64,000 nt of DNA from the NCBI GenBank assembly GCA_001557505.1, contig LSAX01000013.1:434001-498000 (forward strand). The letters run 5' to 3'. The notes under the pieces are model-generated. The model was not told the origin of the DNA and made no database searches. It saw nothing but the letters and a program-made list of their open reading frames with translations. The DNA comes from Reticulascus tulasneorum (taxonomy: Eukaryota > Ascomycota > Sordariomycetes > Glomerellales > Reticulascaceae). The position numbers and the translations under genes were made by a program. This document shows positions 11,440 through 22,933 of the stretch, in pieces (the first letter of the stretch is position 1; every line of letters starts with the position of its first letter).

Positions 11440-12266
11440 CCAGCTGCGCTTTGACATGGCGTCTTGATGTGGATTATGAGAGGAGTCGGTAAGCAAATGA
11501 GACACGGCTTATCTTTTATGACATCCCCTGTGATTCTACCCTCCGTGTTCTGCTCCGTCACTGGGTCATGAAGTCACTTTTATCTTTTCCTGTGACGAAG
11601 CGGCTGACCTGGGCGACTTCCATCGTGGCTTGCAAGGGACAAGTTTACGCATCCAGTGGAGGGTGTGACACCAAGTTAGCCGTTTCAAATGCGATAGAGG
11701 CTTCATTTTACTGCCGTCGTTTGAATAGAAAGTCAAGGTGGGAATTCGCTTTGAAGTCTAACGGCGAGGCTATGTAACATCATCTTAAGAAGAGAAGATA
11801 CTTGTAATCTCATCGCCTCGTCCTTGGGTTCAGGTTTTGCATTTATCCAATTAGAGTGTGCCACCTTTCTTCGGGGTCTGCCAGGCCAAATAGTGACCCA
11901 ATAACAAGTGGATGGGCAGGGCGAGCTTGCATTTCTTCCTGGCAAGGCGGCTTGAATTTGGCGTGCCAAGAAAGTGGTGACACGATAATGTGCAAAACAA
12001 TGATACCTATCTAGGTACATAAGGTACTAGCAGCTCATTGGACATACGAGGCACGCTACTGTTATGTAAATTTGGCGATTCAGATTTTGCTGTAATCCAA
12101 TCAAAATGCACCTGCTTCTGCAGCGCATACATAATACTAGAAGAACCCGCAACTATCTTCCTTTGCTGACCTCTCTCCCGCAATCGATAACAAGTCTGGC
12201 AGGCTTCTCTCTCGTGATCATCAAAACATTTTCCCCCGATATTATCAAGTCCGTTTGAAAAGAAGT
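11440..12266. other. Intergenic, ~0.8 kb, upstream of the Clr5-ankyrin gene
   Basis: No ORF with recognisable content. The promoter of the plus-strand ankyrin gene must lie here. No clear core promoter motif seen. Confidence 0.5.
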
Positions 12267-15200
12267 ATGGGATCAGCAGAAGGTACGGCCACTTGGCCCA
12301 TCGAACGGCCGTGTCAGGCAAAAAAAGGCCCCCACTGGACATCTTGGAAGGATCAGATTCGCACTATGCTCCTGGACGAAAACAAGACACTGAAAGATGT
12401 CTTCAATTACCTTCATGGTGCCGGATTTGATGTCTCGTAAGTTTATGATCTGCACCAAACTGTATTCAGTGCTAATACCCGACAATTGCAGGAAAGCGCA
12501 GCTTGAATATCAGCTGAAGCAATGGAAGTGTGTCCGAAACCTTCCAGCAAATATCTGGCGATACGTAGGGAACGTGATGGAGTATCGAAGTGCAGAAAGC
12601 AAGAAGACGCTTGTAATCCTCTCAGGACGTCGTCTTCCCGTGGAAGAAGTGGACCGGAAAACGAGACGGAGCCAACTCGTTACCTGGCAATCTGGTAGGT
12701 TACGGATCTGGACAAAAGGAGAAAGTGCATTTACCATGGCTAAACAATGTTTTTCTACAGAACGAGAGCCAATCTCGGTCCCTGTGGATCTTCCTCTTTA
12801 CCTCTGCACGCCTCGAGGTTCATCGACAAATATCGCATACGAAATTCCATGGCCAGAAAGTCTTCCTTGGATTCGGTTCTGTCAAACTCACCTTGTCAAG
12901 ATATTGGAAAATGTCGACTTTTCCACATCTCTGAGAAGGGCGCCACTGGTTTCCAACACGGCATCCGATTACCCTGTTACTCTGTCCCAGCTTGCACGAA
13001 ATAATCTTACAACCCTCTCTAAGCCGCAGCAGCTGGAACTATTGCCAATCGTTGCTTGGAAAGTTGCCCGAATGAGCCTAACAATTCTGATTGGATCTGA
13101 GGAAATGGCCATGTCGCTCTTTGCTAGGAAGAGTATTGACCGCATTGCTGCTCTATTTGATTTGACCATGCCCGAAACCTACTCGAGCGAAAACCTACAG
13201 CGAGTGAGCATATTTTTCGGCAACTCCCAATCAGAAATTCAACTAGAAGTCCTCAAAATCCTCTTATACCTTGCGTCAAATCACCTACTCGTCAGTGATC
13301 GCTCAAGAGTTATTGAGAACTCGCAACTCATCGTTAGTATCTGTCGTCTTTCTGGACTAACGCGACCGCGTACACTATGCAATCTCATCGAAGTTTCACG
13401 CTCAAGTCTAACGCTGATGGCGGTTATTGATGCTTTATTCGAAGCGGCCCTCTTTACTGAAGCTGCGGACATCTTATCTGTACTGCTAATAAAAGATACG
13501 AGAAATAACCCTGATAGACGAATTTCAATGTTTTACTCCTCTTTCGAGACCGCTCCACGGTGGTTTTCTTGGTCGGGTGCCCGTACACCGCTTGTCTTCG
13601 CTGTCGTTCGTGGCTCTGTCGATCTCATCACCGTTCTTTTGGATGCTGGAGCCAACATCCACCAGGAGTGTGGTATATTGACACTTATGGCTATTGCGAT
13701 ATTTGCACTCTCTTCTAGTCGATCAAGGGAAATAGTGCAAATGCTGCTTCAGAGGGGAGCGAATATCAATATCTCCGGAGACATAGAGATTATCTCGGCT
13801 ATTCACGCTGCCATTATAATGGGCGACGCCAACTTGATTGACATGTTGGTTGATAATGGAGCGGATCTCAGTATTCGTATCATCTTCAACCCCGGATCTA
13901 TGATTCGACGGCGAGACATGTTTACCAACCAATTTGTTATGACGGCTTACCTCGACGATATTGGCAGTCTAGGATTCGCGGCATTTTTCTCCTCCCGAGA
14001 TCCTTGCGATGTCGGTTCAGATCTATGCGATGCGCCATCCCGATTTTTAAAAGACCAAGGGATTGCTCTAAGCTTATGCCAAGAAGTTCTCAACAAGCAT
14101 GCTCCTGGGAATGATGCATTTAACCTTACGACGAAAGACGCCATAATCATGGCAGCAGTCCGAGGATATACGAAGGTAGTGTCCCTTCTGCACGATCGAG
14201 TCCCAGCCAGTCTAGACTTCACGAGTGGCTCTTTCTCGCCAATGTATGCTGCAGTTGGTTGTGGACAAGTTGAAACTTGCCGGTTCCTTCTTGAGCTCGG
14301 AGCATCTCCTCATACTAATGGGAATATATCTCACGAATCCAAGTGGTCGAGAGTACCGTCTCCGTTGCAGATTGCCGTTGCTCGTGGTACCTTGGAGATC
14401 GCAGAGCTATTGGTACAATATGGAGCCGATCTTAGCGAAACCAGCGGGGTTTTACAACGAGAACAAGTCATACTCATTGGCTGGGCACCGTTTATCCATA
14501 ATACAGGCTCTATCACAATCAGTTCGCGCCCAGTCACAAAAGTGTACCCTGAAGAGATCGTCGAAACAGAAGGCGAATTGGCACGGAGATATAAGCTCCT
14601 ACAAGACATGGACGACGGCGTCATGGAAGAGGTCTCTATTTTGCGCCTAGCCATACTTTTCAACCAAGATGATATGGCTGTATTGCTCCTTACCTTGGGA
14701 GCAACTGCTACAGCGGATGACCTTTTTAGAGCAGCCGAGGAGGGCCACTTCGGGCTCGTAAAGCATCTTGTCGATATAGGCATTAAGCCGAGTGACGCTG
14801 CCAAGGATGGTCTCACTGCATACCAGGCTGCTTCATACAACAATCATTGGCAAGTTTCGAGCTACCTTGCGGCTGTTGAGACAGCCACAGATATTTCGGT
14901 ATCGGTATGGTGGCTTCCAGATATCGCACAGATTCAGACAGTTCTGCCACCGCAATTTCGAGATTCTAGAGCTCAGGAGAAAGAAGCACATGGCAGAAGC
15001 TGGCTAGAAATGGCGATCTTGAGCCGTGATCAAGATGTCGTATCATATGCTCTAAACTTGGCGGACGACGCCTATGATTCAGGCGCTCTGTGCGCCGCGG
15101 TGATCAATAGCATTCGAGCTGGCATCTCCTATGTAGATCCTGTGCTAAAGGAGCTGCTACACCGACGAGATAACTCCTTGAACAGCCTCGATATAGATCC

Positions 15201-16917
15201 TGCATTAGAAAATACAGCTGTATCAGTTGCGGCTTGGGCCTCTCGCTCAGACCTTGTTTCACAACTTTTGGCAAATCGGCCGTCATCTTGGAACAGGCAC
15301 TATGCCATCATCCCAACCAATCCAGTCACCTGCGACGAGACGAGCCCGGATGTGGCCCTCAGTTGCTACATGTCTATAGATGAAATTTACTGGCACTCAA
15401 GTCAATATACAGAGGCCTCCCCTCTTTTGTTTGCTATTCGAAACAGGGGCGACAATAACGAGCAAAGTGAGATATCCGAGGATCCGAGGGAGAGAATCTT
15501 GAAGCTTTTACTGGACGCTGGACTCCACGTTGATGGCTTTGTGCTACGAGCCGCCATTTGCTGCGAACTCTCCGTCCGTACGATTGAGAGGCTCGTAGTG
15601 GAATGCAGCGATATCAATGCAAACTGCGCATGCGCTCTTGCCGAAGAAGACTTAGACTACTGGGGCACGCCACTCCATTGTGCAGCCCAAAATGGTTGCA
15701 TAGAGACAGTGAAGATACTTTTAGATCATGGTGCGGATGCAAATGCTTTCCGAAAAGTCGTTTTCTATTACACCACTGCTCTCTGCGAAGCCATCGAGCG
15801 GAGCAACTGGCTTGTTATTGAGCTCCTCCTCAGTCGAGGTGCGGATCCCAACTCACCAGCATCTTGGCTAGGGGTCACCTGGGAAAATAGCCCTTTAGCA
15901 AAAGCCGCTGAGAAGGGTCATATAGGCGTTCTACGTCATCTGATTTCCCGGGGAGCTGACGTCAATGCCAGAAGAATGAACATAGAGCTAACGGCTCTTG
16001 AGAGAGCCGCAGCTCGTGGTCGAATTGATAGTGTCCAGCTATTGCTAGATCGTGGTACTCATACGGAGGGATATGGACGGTTTCAATACGTTCAGGCAAT
16101 CCATTATGCTTTCAGAGGCGGATATACAGCGGTTGCACATCTCCTTCGATCGCACCGACCCTGGACAACAGAAGACGAAGCCATGTGGGATAGACGCAAC
16201 CACAACGATCTAATTGAGAATAATCGGTCAGTCATTCATCCAGAAGAGCAGTCCCCAAGTGAGATTGTCGCATTCATTGCTGAGTTGGAAACAACTGACT
16301 TTCCTGGCGACTTGTACGAACCCCGAGTTCCAAACAACAATAATAACTACAAAATATGGCGAAAGTATGTTGCAACCGCAATGCTGGAGTGTGTCGTCAC
16401 TATCACCACATCAAATCCCATAGTCAGCAAAGCCGATGCGTTAGATGAGGCCATACAGATTGTTACGCAAGCCCTTGAAGAACACGATCCGGGGATATCA
16501 CGAGGCTGGTGGGATCATGGAGATCATATTGCACTGCATGCAGAAGAAGTTGCATCTCGTGGACTTCAAGCTTGGGCTTCCAGCCTAGCTTCGTCGAGGG
16601 CATTGGGAGCATCAAACCTGCTAGCTAACAACATAGAGCTGTCACAACGTGACACTGGGGATACGGATGAGGATATGCAGGACAGTAGTCGCTACGTGGG
16701 AAGCGACTCTGCCAACTGGAACGGTGCGGATCTGCTAGATGATGAGATGCTGACTGAGCCAGTCTCGGGCGTGAATATAAGCCCTGGAACACAATCTGTG
16801 GGCTTTACAGACGACATAGACACGCAAAGTTCGGAGATTTCGAAGCGAAAGTTATTTCTTAGGGACATGCTAGGGGAGGAAGAAGCGCCGTTTATACCAA
16901 TGACCTGGCAATTTTAA
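12267..16917 (+). CDS. Large Clr5-domain ankyrin-repeat protein
   Basis: Exons 12267-12436 and 12492-16917 give 1531 aa; the intron is GT-AG, phase 2. The ATG at 12267 starts an N-terminal Clr5-type domain (about residues 26-75: WTSWKDQIRTML...TLKDVF, then KAQLEYQLKQWKC). A long middle part without repeats follows. Many ankyrin repeats run from about residue 416 to 1280, for example TPLVFAVVRGSVDLITVLLDAG and TPLHCAAQNGCIETVKILLD. The tail is acidic and polar. Clr5-ankyrin proteins are common in filamentous fungi; the Clr5 module is a putative DNA- or protein-binding domain and ankyrins mediate protein contacts. No NACHT or NB-ARC P-loop is visible. The frame is clean for more than 4.4 kb, in contrast to the two HET relics upstream. 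Role not known; a sensor or regulator is an inference. Confidence 0.85.
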
Positions 16918-17103
16918 CTATGTTGACTGTTGTCGTGTAGTTGTAGTCACCAACGCTCGAGGGGATCTGAATCACATAGAAAACTCATCATCGGATTGTA
17001 GTGCAGTGCTTTTAATACCACTTAACGAGAGGCATATCTTGTTATTTCATGCGATGCCCCGCCCTTGCAAGAAGGCTGCTAGCGTCATAAAGCGCACCTT
17101 TTC

Positions 17104-18234
17104 TTATACGAGCTTCTCATCCAGCGAAATCGTGCCGCTATCATCATCTAAAGCTCTCCGTACAGCATCGCAGACTGCCACAGCCCTTAAGCCCTCCTCT
17201 CCACTGCATCTGGGCAGCTCGTCCCCTCTCACAACACTCAAGAAATGATCCAGCTGTCTATCGAATGGTACACGCAGGTCATCATCGATATCCACTTTCG
17301 TGCACTTCATCTCGCTGGTCCAATTCTTCTCTCCTTCAGCATGTGCCCAAAGTGTCATATCTGGCACGCTGAGTGTCGCTTCGGTGCCGAAAATGCGATA
17401 AACGTCAATCTCCTCCCCTCCTCCTCTTCGCGCTCTGGGCAACATCGGATTCTCGCCCGTCCCGGCCTCAAAAGAGTGCGGACTAACTACGGCATCGGAG
17501 ACAATGACCGTGCCCACGATACCGTTCTTGAACCGAAATGTGATCGCGGCACCTTCCTCTGCTCTCTCCGGCTCGTTCCCACGCCTAGAAATTGTCTTCT
17601 CGGCATGAACACGTATGATTGGTCCGAACAAGTACTGCAATACATCAACCTCATGTATGAGGTTGATTAAGACCACTCCGCCACCGTTCGTTTTGCTTGC
17701 CCGCCACGCAGTTTTCGGGTCGGCCGTAAAATAGGAGTCAGGCTTGTATGCAGTCCATAGTGCCGACACAGCGGTAACATCGCCTAGAAGTCCTGTGTCG
17801 ACTGCTTTTTTGGTAGCTACTACGTAGGGGTTGAAGCGTCGGTGATGCCCTACGAGAATCTTTACGCCTTTCTCCTTTGCACGACGCACGAGCAATTCGC
17901 CGGAGATGATATCGGTGCTGACAGGTTTCTCGACTAACACATGGATGCCGGCTTCGACAAGCTCCAGCGCAAGAGGTACATGAGTCTGATTCGGTGTACA
18001 CACAATAGCGGCACCCGGCCAGACGTGATCATGCGAAGCCAGCATGCCGTTGACACTGGAGAAGTAGGGAATGGCATGCCTTTCAGCAATGGGCTCCGCA
18101 TTTGGAGAAGGATCGACCAAGGCCACAAGGTTAGTCGATGGATTGGCGATAACATGCTTGAGGTGCCGGACACCTATAAGGCCGGAGAAGCCAATTATAG
18201 CAATTTTGATTGGGGGAGACTGGAAATCGGCCAT
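17104..18234 (-). CDS. GFO/IDH/MocA-family NAD(P)-dependent oxidoreductase
   Basis: Intronless, 376 aa, ATG at 18234. The N-terminal Rossmann fold has IAIIGFSGLIG as a variant of GxGxxG. VEKPVS carries the EKP motif (residues 102-104) with the conserved Lys. A C-terminal beta-sheet dimerisation/substrate domain follows (NGGGVVLINLIHEVDVLQYLFG, where His is probably catalytic). It probably oxidises or reduces a sugar, inositol or related polyol in the cytosol. Length and motifs look complete. It is tail-to-tail with the ankyrin gene (about 190 bp). Substrate cannot be read from the sequence. Confidence 0.85.
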   Translation of the reverse strand: MADFQSPPIKIAIIGFSGLIGVRHLKHVIANPSTNLVALVDPSPNAEPIAERHAIPYFSSVNGMLASHDHVWPGAAIVCTPNQTHVPLALELVEAGIHVLVEKPVSTDIISGELLVRRAKEKGVKILVGHHRRFNPYVVATKKAVDTGLLGDVTAVSALWTAYKPDSYFTADPKTAWRASKTNGGGVVLINLIHEVDVLQYLFGPIIRVHAEKTISRRGNEPERAEEGAAITFRFKNGIVGTVIVSDAVVSPHSFEAGTGENPMLPRARRGGGEEIDVYRIFGTEATLSVPDMTLWAHAEGEKNWTSEMKCTKVDIDDDLRVPFDRQLDHFLSVVRGDELPRCSGEEGLRAVAVCDAVRRALDDDSGTISLDEKLV

Positions 18235-18859
18235 TTGAAAGCAAGATTAATTACAAAAGTGTACAGTGAAACCAGGACTGCCCCAAGACGTGAATTCTTT
18301 GATAATTTAAGGTCGAGGTCAAAGAGAACTATTTATCGTGATAAAGTTTGCATCTGCTGGAGCTTTTTGGGTTAAATATTTGTCGCACTGGGCAAAGACT
18401 TGGCCGTCAAATACCGAATCTAAGGGCTGAACATTCCCGAATGATAAGTGTTTATCCACTATGTGGACTACGGAATGCATTTTAATTGGTGCTCGGAGTA
18501 ACACTACGCCCAGAGTGTTGGGTGGCTTCTCCTTGCAATGCCCAGCGACAGGGGGCGAGATGGTTGGGTAAGTTAAATGTTGCACAGCATCGAGGATCTC
18601 AATTACAATAACATTCAGGTTCAGCTTCCGCTTTTCAGCTTCAGCATTATTAGAACAAGTCGCTGTGGGGATTTAACACAGGTGTTTAAAGTACCTAGGT
18701 AGTCTGTAGAGCATTAATGGTTGACGGAAAATGGGTCGAATTACTGGGGCCAGAAAACGCCAACACTCCACTGAGGCCAGTTAAGTAACAACCCAATACA
18801 AGTACATTAAAAACCTCGTCATTTTGGCTTATGAAGGGCAGTACGTGGCAGTTCTCTCC
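18235..18859. other. Intergenic, ~0.6 kb
   Basis: Holds the upstream region of the oxidoreductase (-). No other feature recognised. Confidence 0.5.
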
Positions 18860-20334
18860 TCATTCGAACAGAAAGGATGACAGGCGCTTTCTGGCCTCTG
18901 AAGCCTCCCAATCAACCAAGCCCCGTTCCTTTGATTCCTCCATCTTTGTTTGAACCAGCGGCTCCATCGCCATCTGTTCCTGCTCACTTAACAGATGTAC
19001 CCTCGATTTCCACAGTCCTTCTGTAGGGCCATGATATTCCCGCTTACCGAAGAACTTCTCGTCAAGATATTTCCAATATATAGTGTCAAAGGCCCAGCTC
19101 TTCCTGGCAGCATAGTTAAGCCAGAAGCGGCCCGTTTTCCAGCTCTCCCGCATATATCCAGAGAGAAACAGAGAACTTGGACTCATGTCCTTTTCAGATT
19201 TTTGTATTGCCCAAAGCCAAGCTTCTAGTCGTCTTTCATAGACGCTTGCCCAATCATCAATACCATTCTCCCACATCTCGGGAATTTCAATAAGGAGCCA
19301 CCAAGGGGGGTCCAAAACAAACTGCGTCGGTCCCACATAGGTAAACTCCCAGTCGATAATCCCGGAAATTCGATCATTATCATCAACGAGGACATTGGCT
19401 GGTCTAAAGTCATCAGGCCAGAGTCGGAACGAGCTCAAACTTTATGAGGAGCCGGTAACGTCGCACCGGCCGCCTCAGGGCCAGCAAATCCAAACGTCGA
19501 CAGCCGACCTTGTTTGGCTAGTCTGCGAAATAATTGACGGGCTACGTATTTTGTCCTGCAATCGTTCTCTGATAGGACAATATCATTATGCTGAAAAAGC
19601 AGTGTTGCCATTTGCATCTCTGCTAATGCCATATACCAATCATTAGCAGATTTGTATGTCGTAGCTGTTGATGGCAAGATTGATTGAGTACGTTGGAGAG
19701 TTGAACCATATTGCTCATGTTGAGAGTAATTGGTCGTCCCGTTACACTGAATCCTGAGTTTGTTTTCGTAAGAGATCCAATGCGAGGAAAAGTTGGCTGA
19801 GCGAGCTGTAACAGACATTGTGCCATTTGACCATACATGCTCTTAAGAGTGCTGCTGGAAATTTTCGGGATCCAAGATTGGCGACTCGTCAGGATCTTGA
19901 CCCGGCATTTGAAGAGAATCAGAACCATCCCGTCGCGTGCCCAGGTCTTGAACAATCATGGATGGCCCGACGTCGGGATCAATACCATAGTGAAGCATAC
20001 CTGGAACCGGGAGTTGAGTGTGCTGGCTAATATATGCCATTGTTGCAGCTTCCGCAAGTATTTTCTCTTCGTGGAAGAGTGCCTCAGCTCGGCAAGGCAG
20101 CCGAGCAAGGACGGGGAACGCAGCAGCAGAGCCTTCGATGCGAAAAGGGTAGAGCACGTTGAAGCCACCAACTAGTAATGGAGGAACAAAGACCACGGGT
20201 TCTCCGAACATTCTCTCAGCCAAATCCATAATTTTGCAGGTAGTAGATTTCAAACGTATTCGATTTCGCGCCTCCTCCCAGAGCTCATCACTTCGGTCCC
20301 AGGCAAGGTAGTCGGAATGCAGGCGAACTGCCAT
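18860..20334 (-). pseudogene. Aminoglycoside-phosphotransferase-like (APH-fold) kinase gene with frameshifts
   Basis: The likely ATG at 20334 opens MAVRLHSDYLAWDRSDE. The fungal APH order follows across four reading segments: the ATP-side lobe (RIEGSAAAFPVLARLPCR...EEKILAEAATM), then MYGQMAQCLLQL...RPITLNM, then NDWYMALAEMQMATLL...DCRTKYVARQLFRRLAKQ, then FRLWPDDFRPANVLVDD...GIIDWEF with the catalytic Asp/Asn and metal-binding DWE. Each step changes frame (near 19866, 19690 and 19440-19490) without a good intron. Homologous blocks lie on both sides of each break, so these are small indels. Length is that of the family (about 480-500 aa if intact). Function of fungal members is mostly unknown; some phosphorylate small molecules or choline-like substrates. 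It is not a close copy of the intact APH gene at 39438. Confidence 0.75.
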
Positions 20335-22138
20335 CTCTGATGTGGTGATGTCAAGAGATTTCTGGCAGACTCGGAAAGCAAGGAGATGAATACCAGGGAT
20401 GTGCTGCACAGTGGTGAATGTAAATATTTGACTCAAAGAGAAAGAACCTACGGACAGGGTGATTCTGTGGTGCGCTCGTACTTCGGGGATTGCATTGAAC
20501 CCTTGGGAGAGGATTTGACATACATAAGTGGGGCAGATGAGAGTTGGCAGAGTGACTAATAAGCGCCGCACATGATTGCCATTCTGCGCCGAAACTTCCC
20601 TCCCATCAGCATTCTAATTACAGAGTCTGCCTATCTACGTCAATTGACTCTTTGCCAGATTCAAGAGAGTGAATATAGATGCTACAGTGTTTGAACGGCC
20701 TAGCAGAGTTCTCTAGTATAGTTCACGGGATAGCATGTTCATATCGTGGGTACTCTGCCGCATCCTGTTTCTCTCTCTTCTCGTCTTATCAAGCCGGATC
20801 TTGTCCTTGATAATGCTGTAGGGGATGGGGCTATGGGTGAGACCGGCCATAGTTGTTAATCCTGGGCACCCGGTCCATATCCTCAATCGTCAAAAAACCG
20901 GTCCTAGTTAATTGATCTCAACCTCCACAGCGCTCACGAGCAGCTATGAACCCCTTGAGTTCGCCGCCGATGTCACCACTGGTGACCGTATCACAGATTG
21001 TGACTAACACCGCCTGCTAGACTGGTCATCGCGAAGTGAGTGACCTAATCCGTAGACAAGGTGTGGCTATTTTCGGCGCCTTTGGTACGTTGGTGGCCAA
21101 TCTCTTGCCAAGCTAGATGCAACGGACTCAAACGACGCGACACTAGCATAGTCATTGATGGCCATGGCTATCGCGATCCGCAAAGGCCTTAGTTCCTTTC
21201 TCTCACCAACATAGCTAGGCTATCGCTCAGAATCGTCAAGACATGATGGTGCATTCAATCAGCTGAATGGTTTGTCTTGAGACCACAACAAAAGGCATGA
21301 AGCCGCTGGATGCTCGAGATAAGTGGGACTGGAAAATCAACAGTCAATCTACCATACCGCACAGCCCTAGACCCAGGCCATGACAATGATTGGCTTGCAG
21401 GCGCGGGAAACTTCAACCCACACAACTGGCCCGCGACAAAGCCTTGGTAGCGAATATGGAGGAGTAGATACTAGCCAGTGCTAATCTGTACGACTGACAA
21501 CCTAAATAGCCTGATTTTTAATGAGAGAGGAAGATGTCTCGGAAATGCCCTACTTCGCCATAATGCAGTTGCAGGCTACCCGCTGTTGGAACGTGAACCT
21601 GCGCCAGGCTCAATAATGAGTTAACCGAGACCTTAGATCATTGTCTACACCCTCTACCGGATGATTCTTAGCCTTTTGGTCCTTAGTGAAGCCGGAGAGC
21701 AGCTGCCTTGGGCATTCTGTTAGGACTTAGAGGCTTCATTCTATCACCTGTGCGGCAGTTGGGACACTTGTAGCTACAAATGCCGGGACATTCATAAACT
21801 ACGCGAATGAATGTTAACAATTGCCCCGCTTGTTGGGATAGTGCCTTTCTATATCAATAATGCCCCTCGCATTGACCTATACTGACAAATACGTGGTGAT
21901 TCGTGGGTGGAAGTGCCGCCGGCCCCGCAAGCGTAGATCACGGCTAAAACTTCCGCGGGATGGTATCCCAGCTCCGTAGCCAAGAGCGCCGGGAAAATAG
22001 GCCAAGCCAGGGGGGAAGCATTCAATGGCCCCTCATTTCCGTCTCCGACCCGTTCCTACAAATGCGAGCCTTGGACTCGATGCCATAGTCGTTTCACTGG
22101 GCTTCTAACGATAACCCGAGCGACCCAAAACAGGCGTC
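20335..22138. other. Gene-poor stretch, 1.8 kb
   Basis: No ORF of recognisable content on either strand. GC is moderate, and parts of 20900-21700 read like decayed coding sequence, but I could not tie them to a family. The proximal promoter of the DUF8021-like gene is at the right end. Confidence 0.45.
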
Positions 22139-22933
22139 ATGTTCTCCCCGGTTCTTCTTGCGTTTGTGGGCCTCGCCTCACACGCTTCTGCGGCATGCAC
22201 TCGAGCAATGCTCCAGGAGGCCACGGCGGGATACCTTGATGCACTTGCTGCCGGGAAGCCCACCATTCCAGCTTTGGCAGAAGGTGTCGTGTCTTATCGG
22301 GAGAATGATGTCGCTGTAGACATTTCAAAGGGCGTTTTGTCACAGGGAATCAAGATCGACTTCAGCCGTAGCATCTACGACACGACCCTATGCGCCTCCT
22401 ACACGGAGGTGGTCGCGACCACTAAGCACGCATACGTGATTGGGACGCGCCTAGCCTTCACCGACAATAAGATCACGTCAATAGAATCAGTCGTTTGTGA
22501 TGACGGGGACTGGCTGTTCAACGCTAGCGGCTCTCTAACTTACAACAAGCGCGAAAACTGGGACCCAATCCCCGAAGGCAAACGCGACAAACGGGAGGTC
22601 ATCAAGGCCGCTGGAGACGCGTACATCGACGCATGGAGTGACGCGGCCGTCAAGCCTCCTTTCAGCTCGCAGTGTGCTCGGCTCGAGGGCGGATCATACC
22701 TAACAGGCAACTGCAAGCTGACCTTCCCCCCGCCATTCAACGTTTCGAAGCGCTCGTACACCATTGATGAGGAGTTGGGCGCGGTGGACGTCTTCCACAA
22801 CTTCCCGTTCCTCGATAAAGCGATCCCCAGGGATCCGGGAACGCAAACCAATAACTTCATAAGGGTCGAGGCCGGGCAGATCCGTTTTATCCATGAGAAC
22901 ACTGTCTGCAGCAAGAAAAGCTGCGCAAAGTAG
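22139..22933 (+). CDS. Secreted DUF8021-like protein
   Basis: Intronless, 264 aa, ATG at 22139. A signal peptide runs to about residue 19 (LASHASA|ACTR). The body has two similar halves: YLDAL...VSYRENDVAVDISKGVL...IDFSRSIYDTTLCA, then DWLFNASGSL...WDPIPEGKRD...AAGDAYIDAW, ending with a repeated Cys-containing segment (GGSYLTGNC). This pattern matches a family of fungal extracellular proteins I recognise as DUF8021. Function is unknown; the fold is probably NTF2/SnoaL-like, given the repeated AAxAYxDA helix. The gene is GC-rich and clean, so probably functional. The start is secure because the signal peptide begins exactly at this ATG. Confidence 0.75.
   Translation: MFSPVLLAFVGLASHASAACTRAMLQEATAGYLDALAAGKPTIPALAEGVVSYRENDVAVDISKGVLSQGIKIDFSRSIYDTTLCASYTEVVATTKHAYVIGTRLAFTDNKITSIESVVCDDGDWLFNASGSLTYNKRENWDPIPEGKRDKREVIKAAGDAYIDAWSDAAVKPPFSSQCARLEGGSYLTGNCKLTFPPPFNVSKRSYTIDEELGAVDVFHNFPFLDKAIPRDPGTQTNNFIRVEAGQIRFIHENTVCSKKSCAK

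Noticed and set aside
20900..21700. Possible decayed gene in the 1.8-kb gap
   Set aside because: A few protein-like stretches can be read, but stops are dense and no family or motif order could be recognised.
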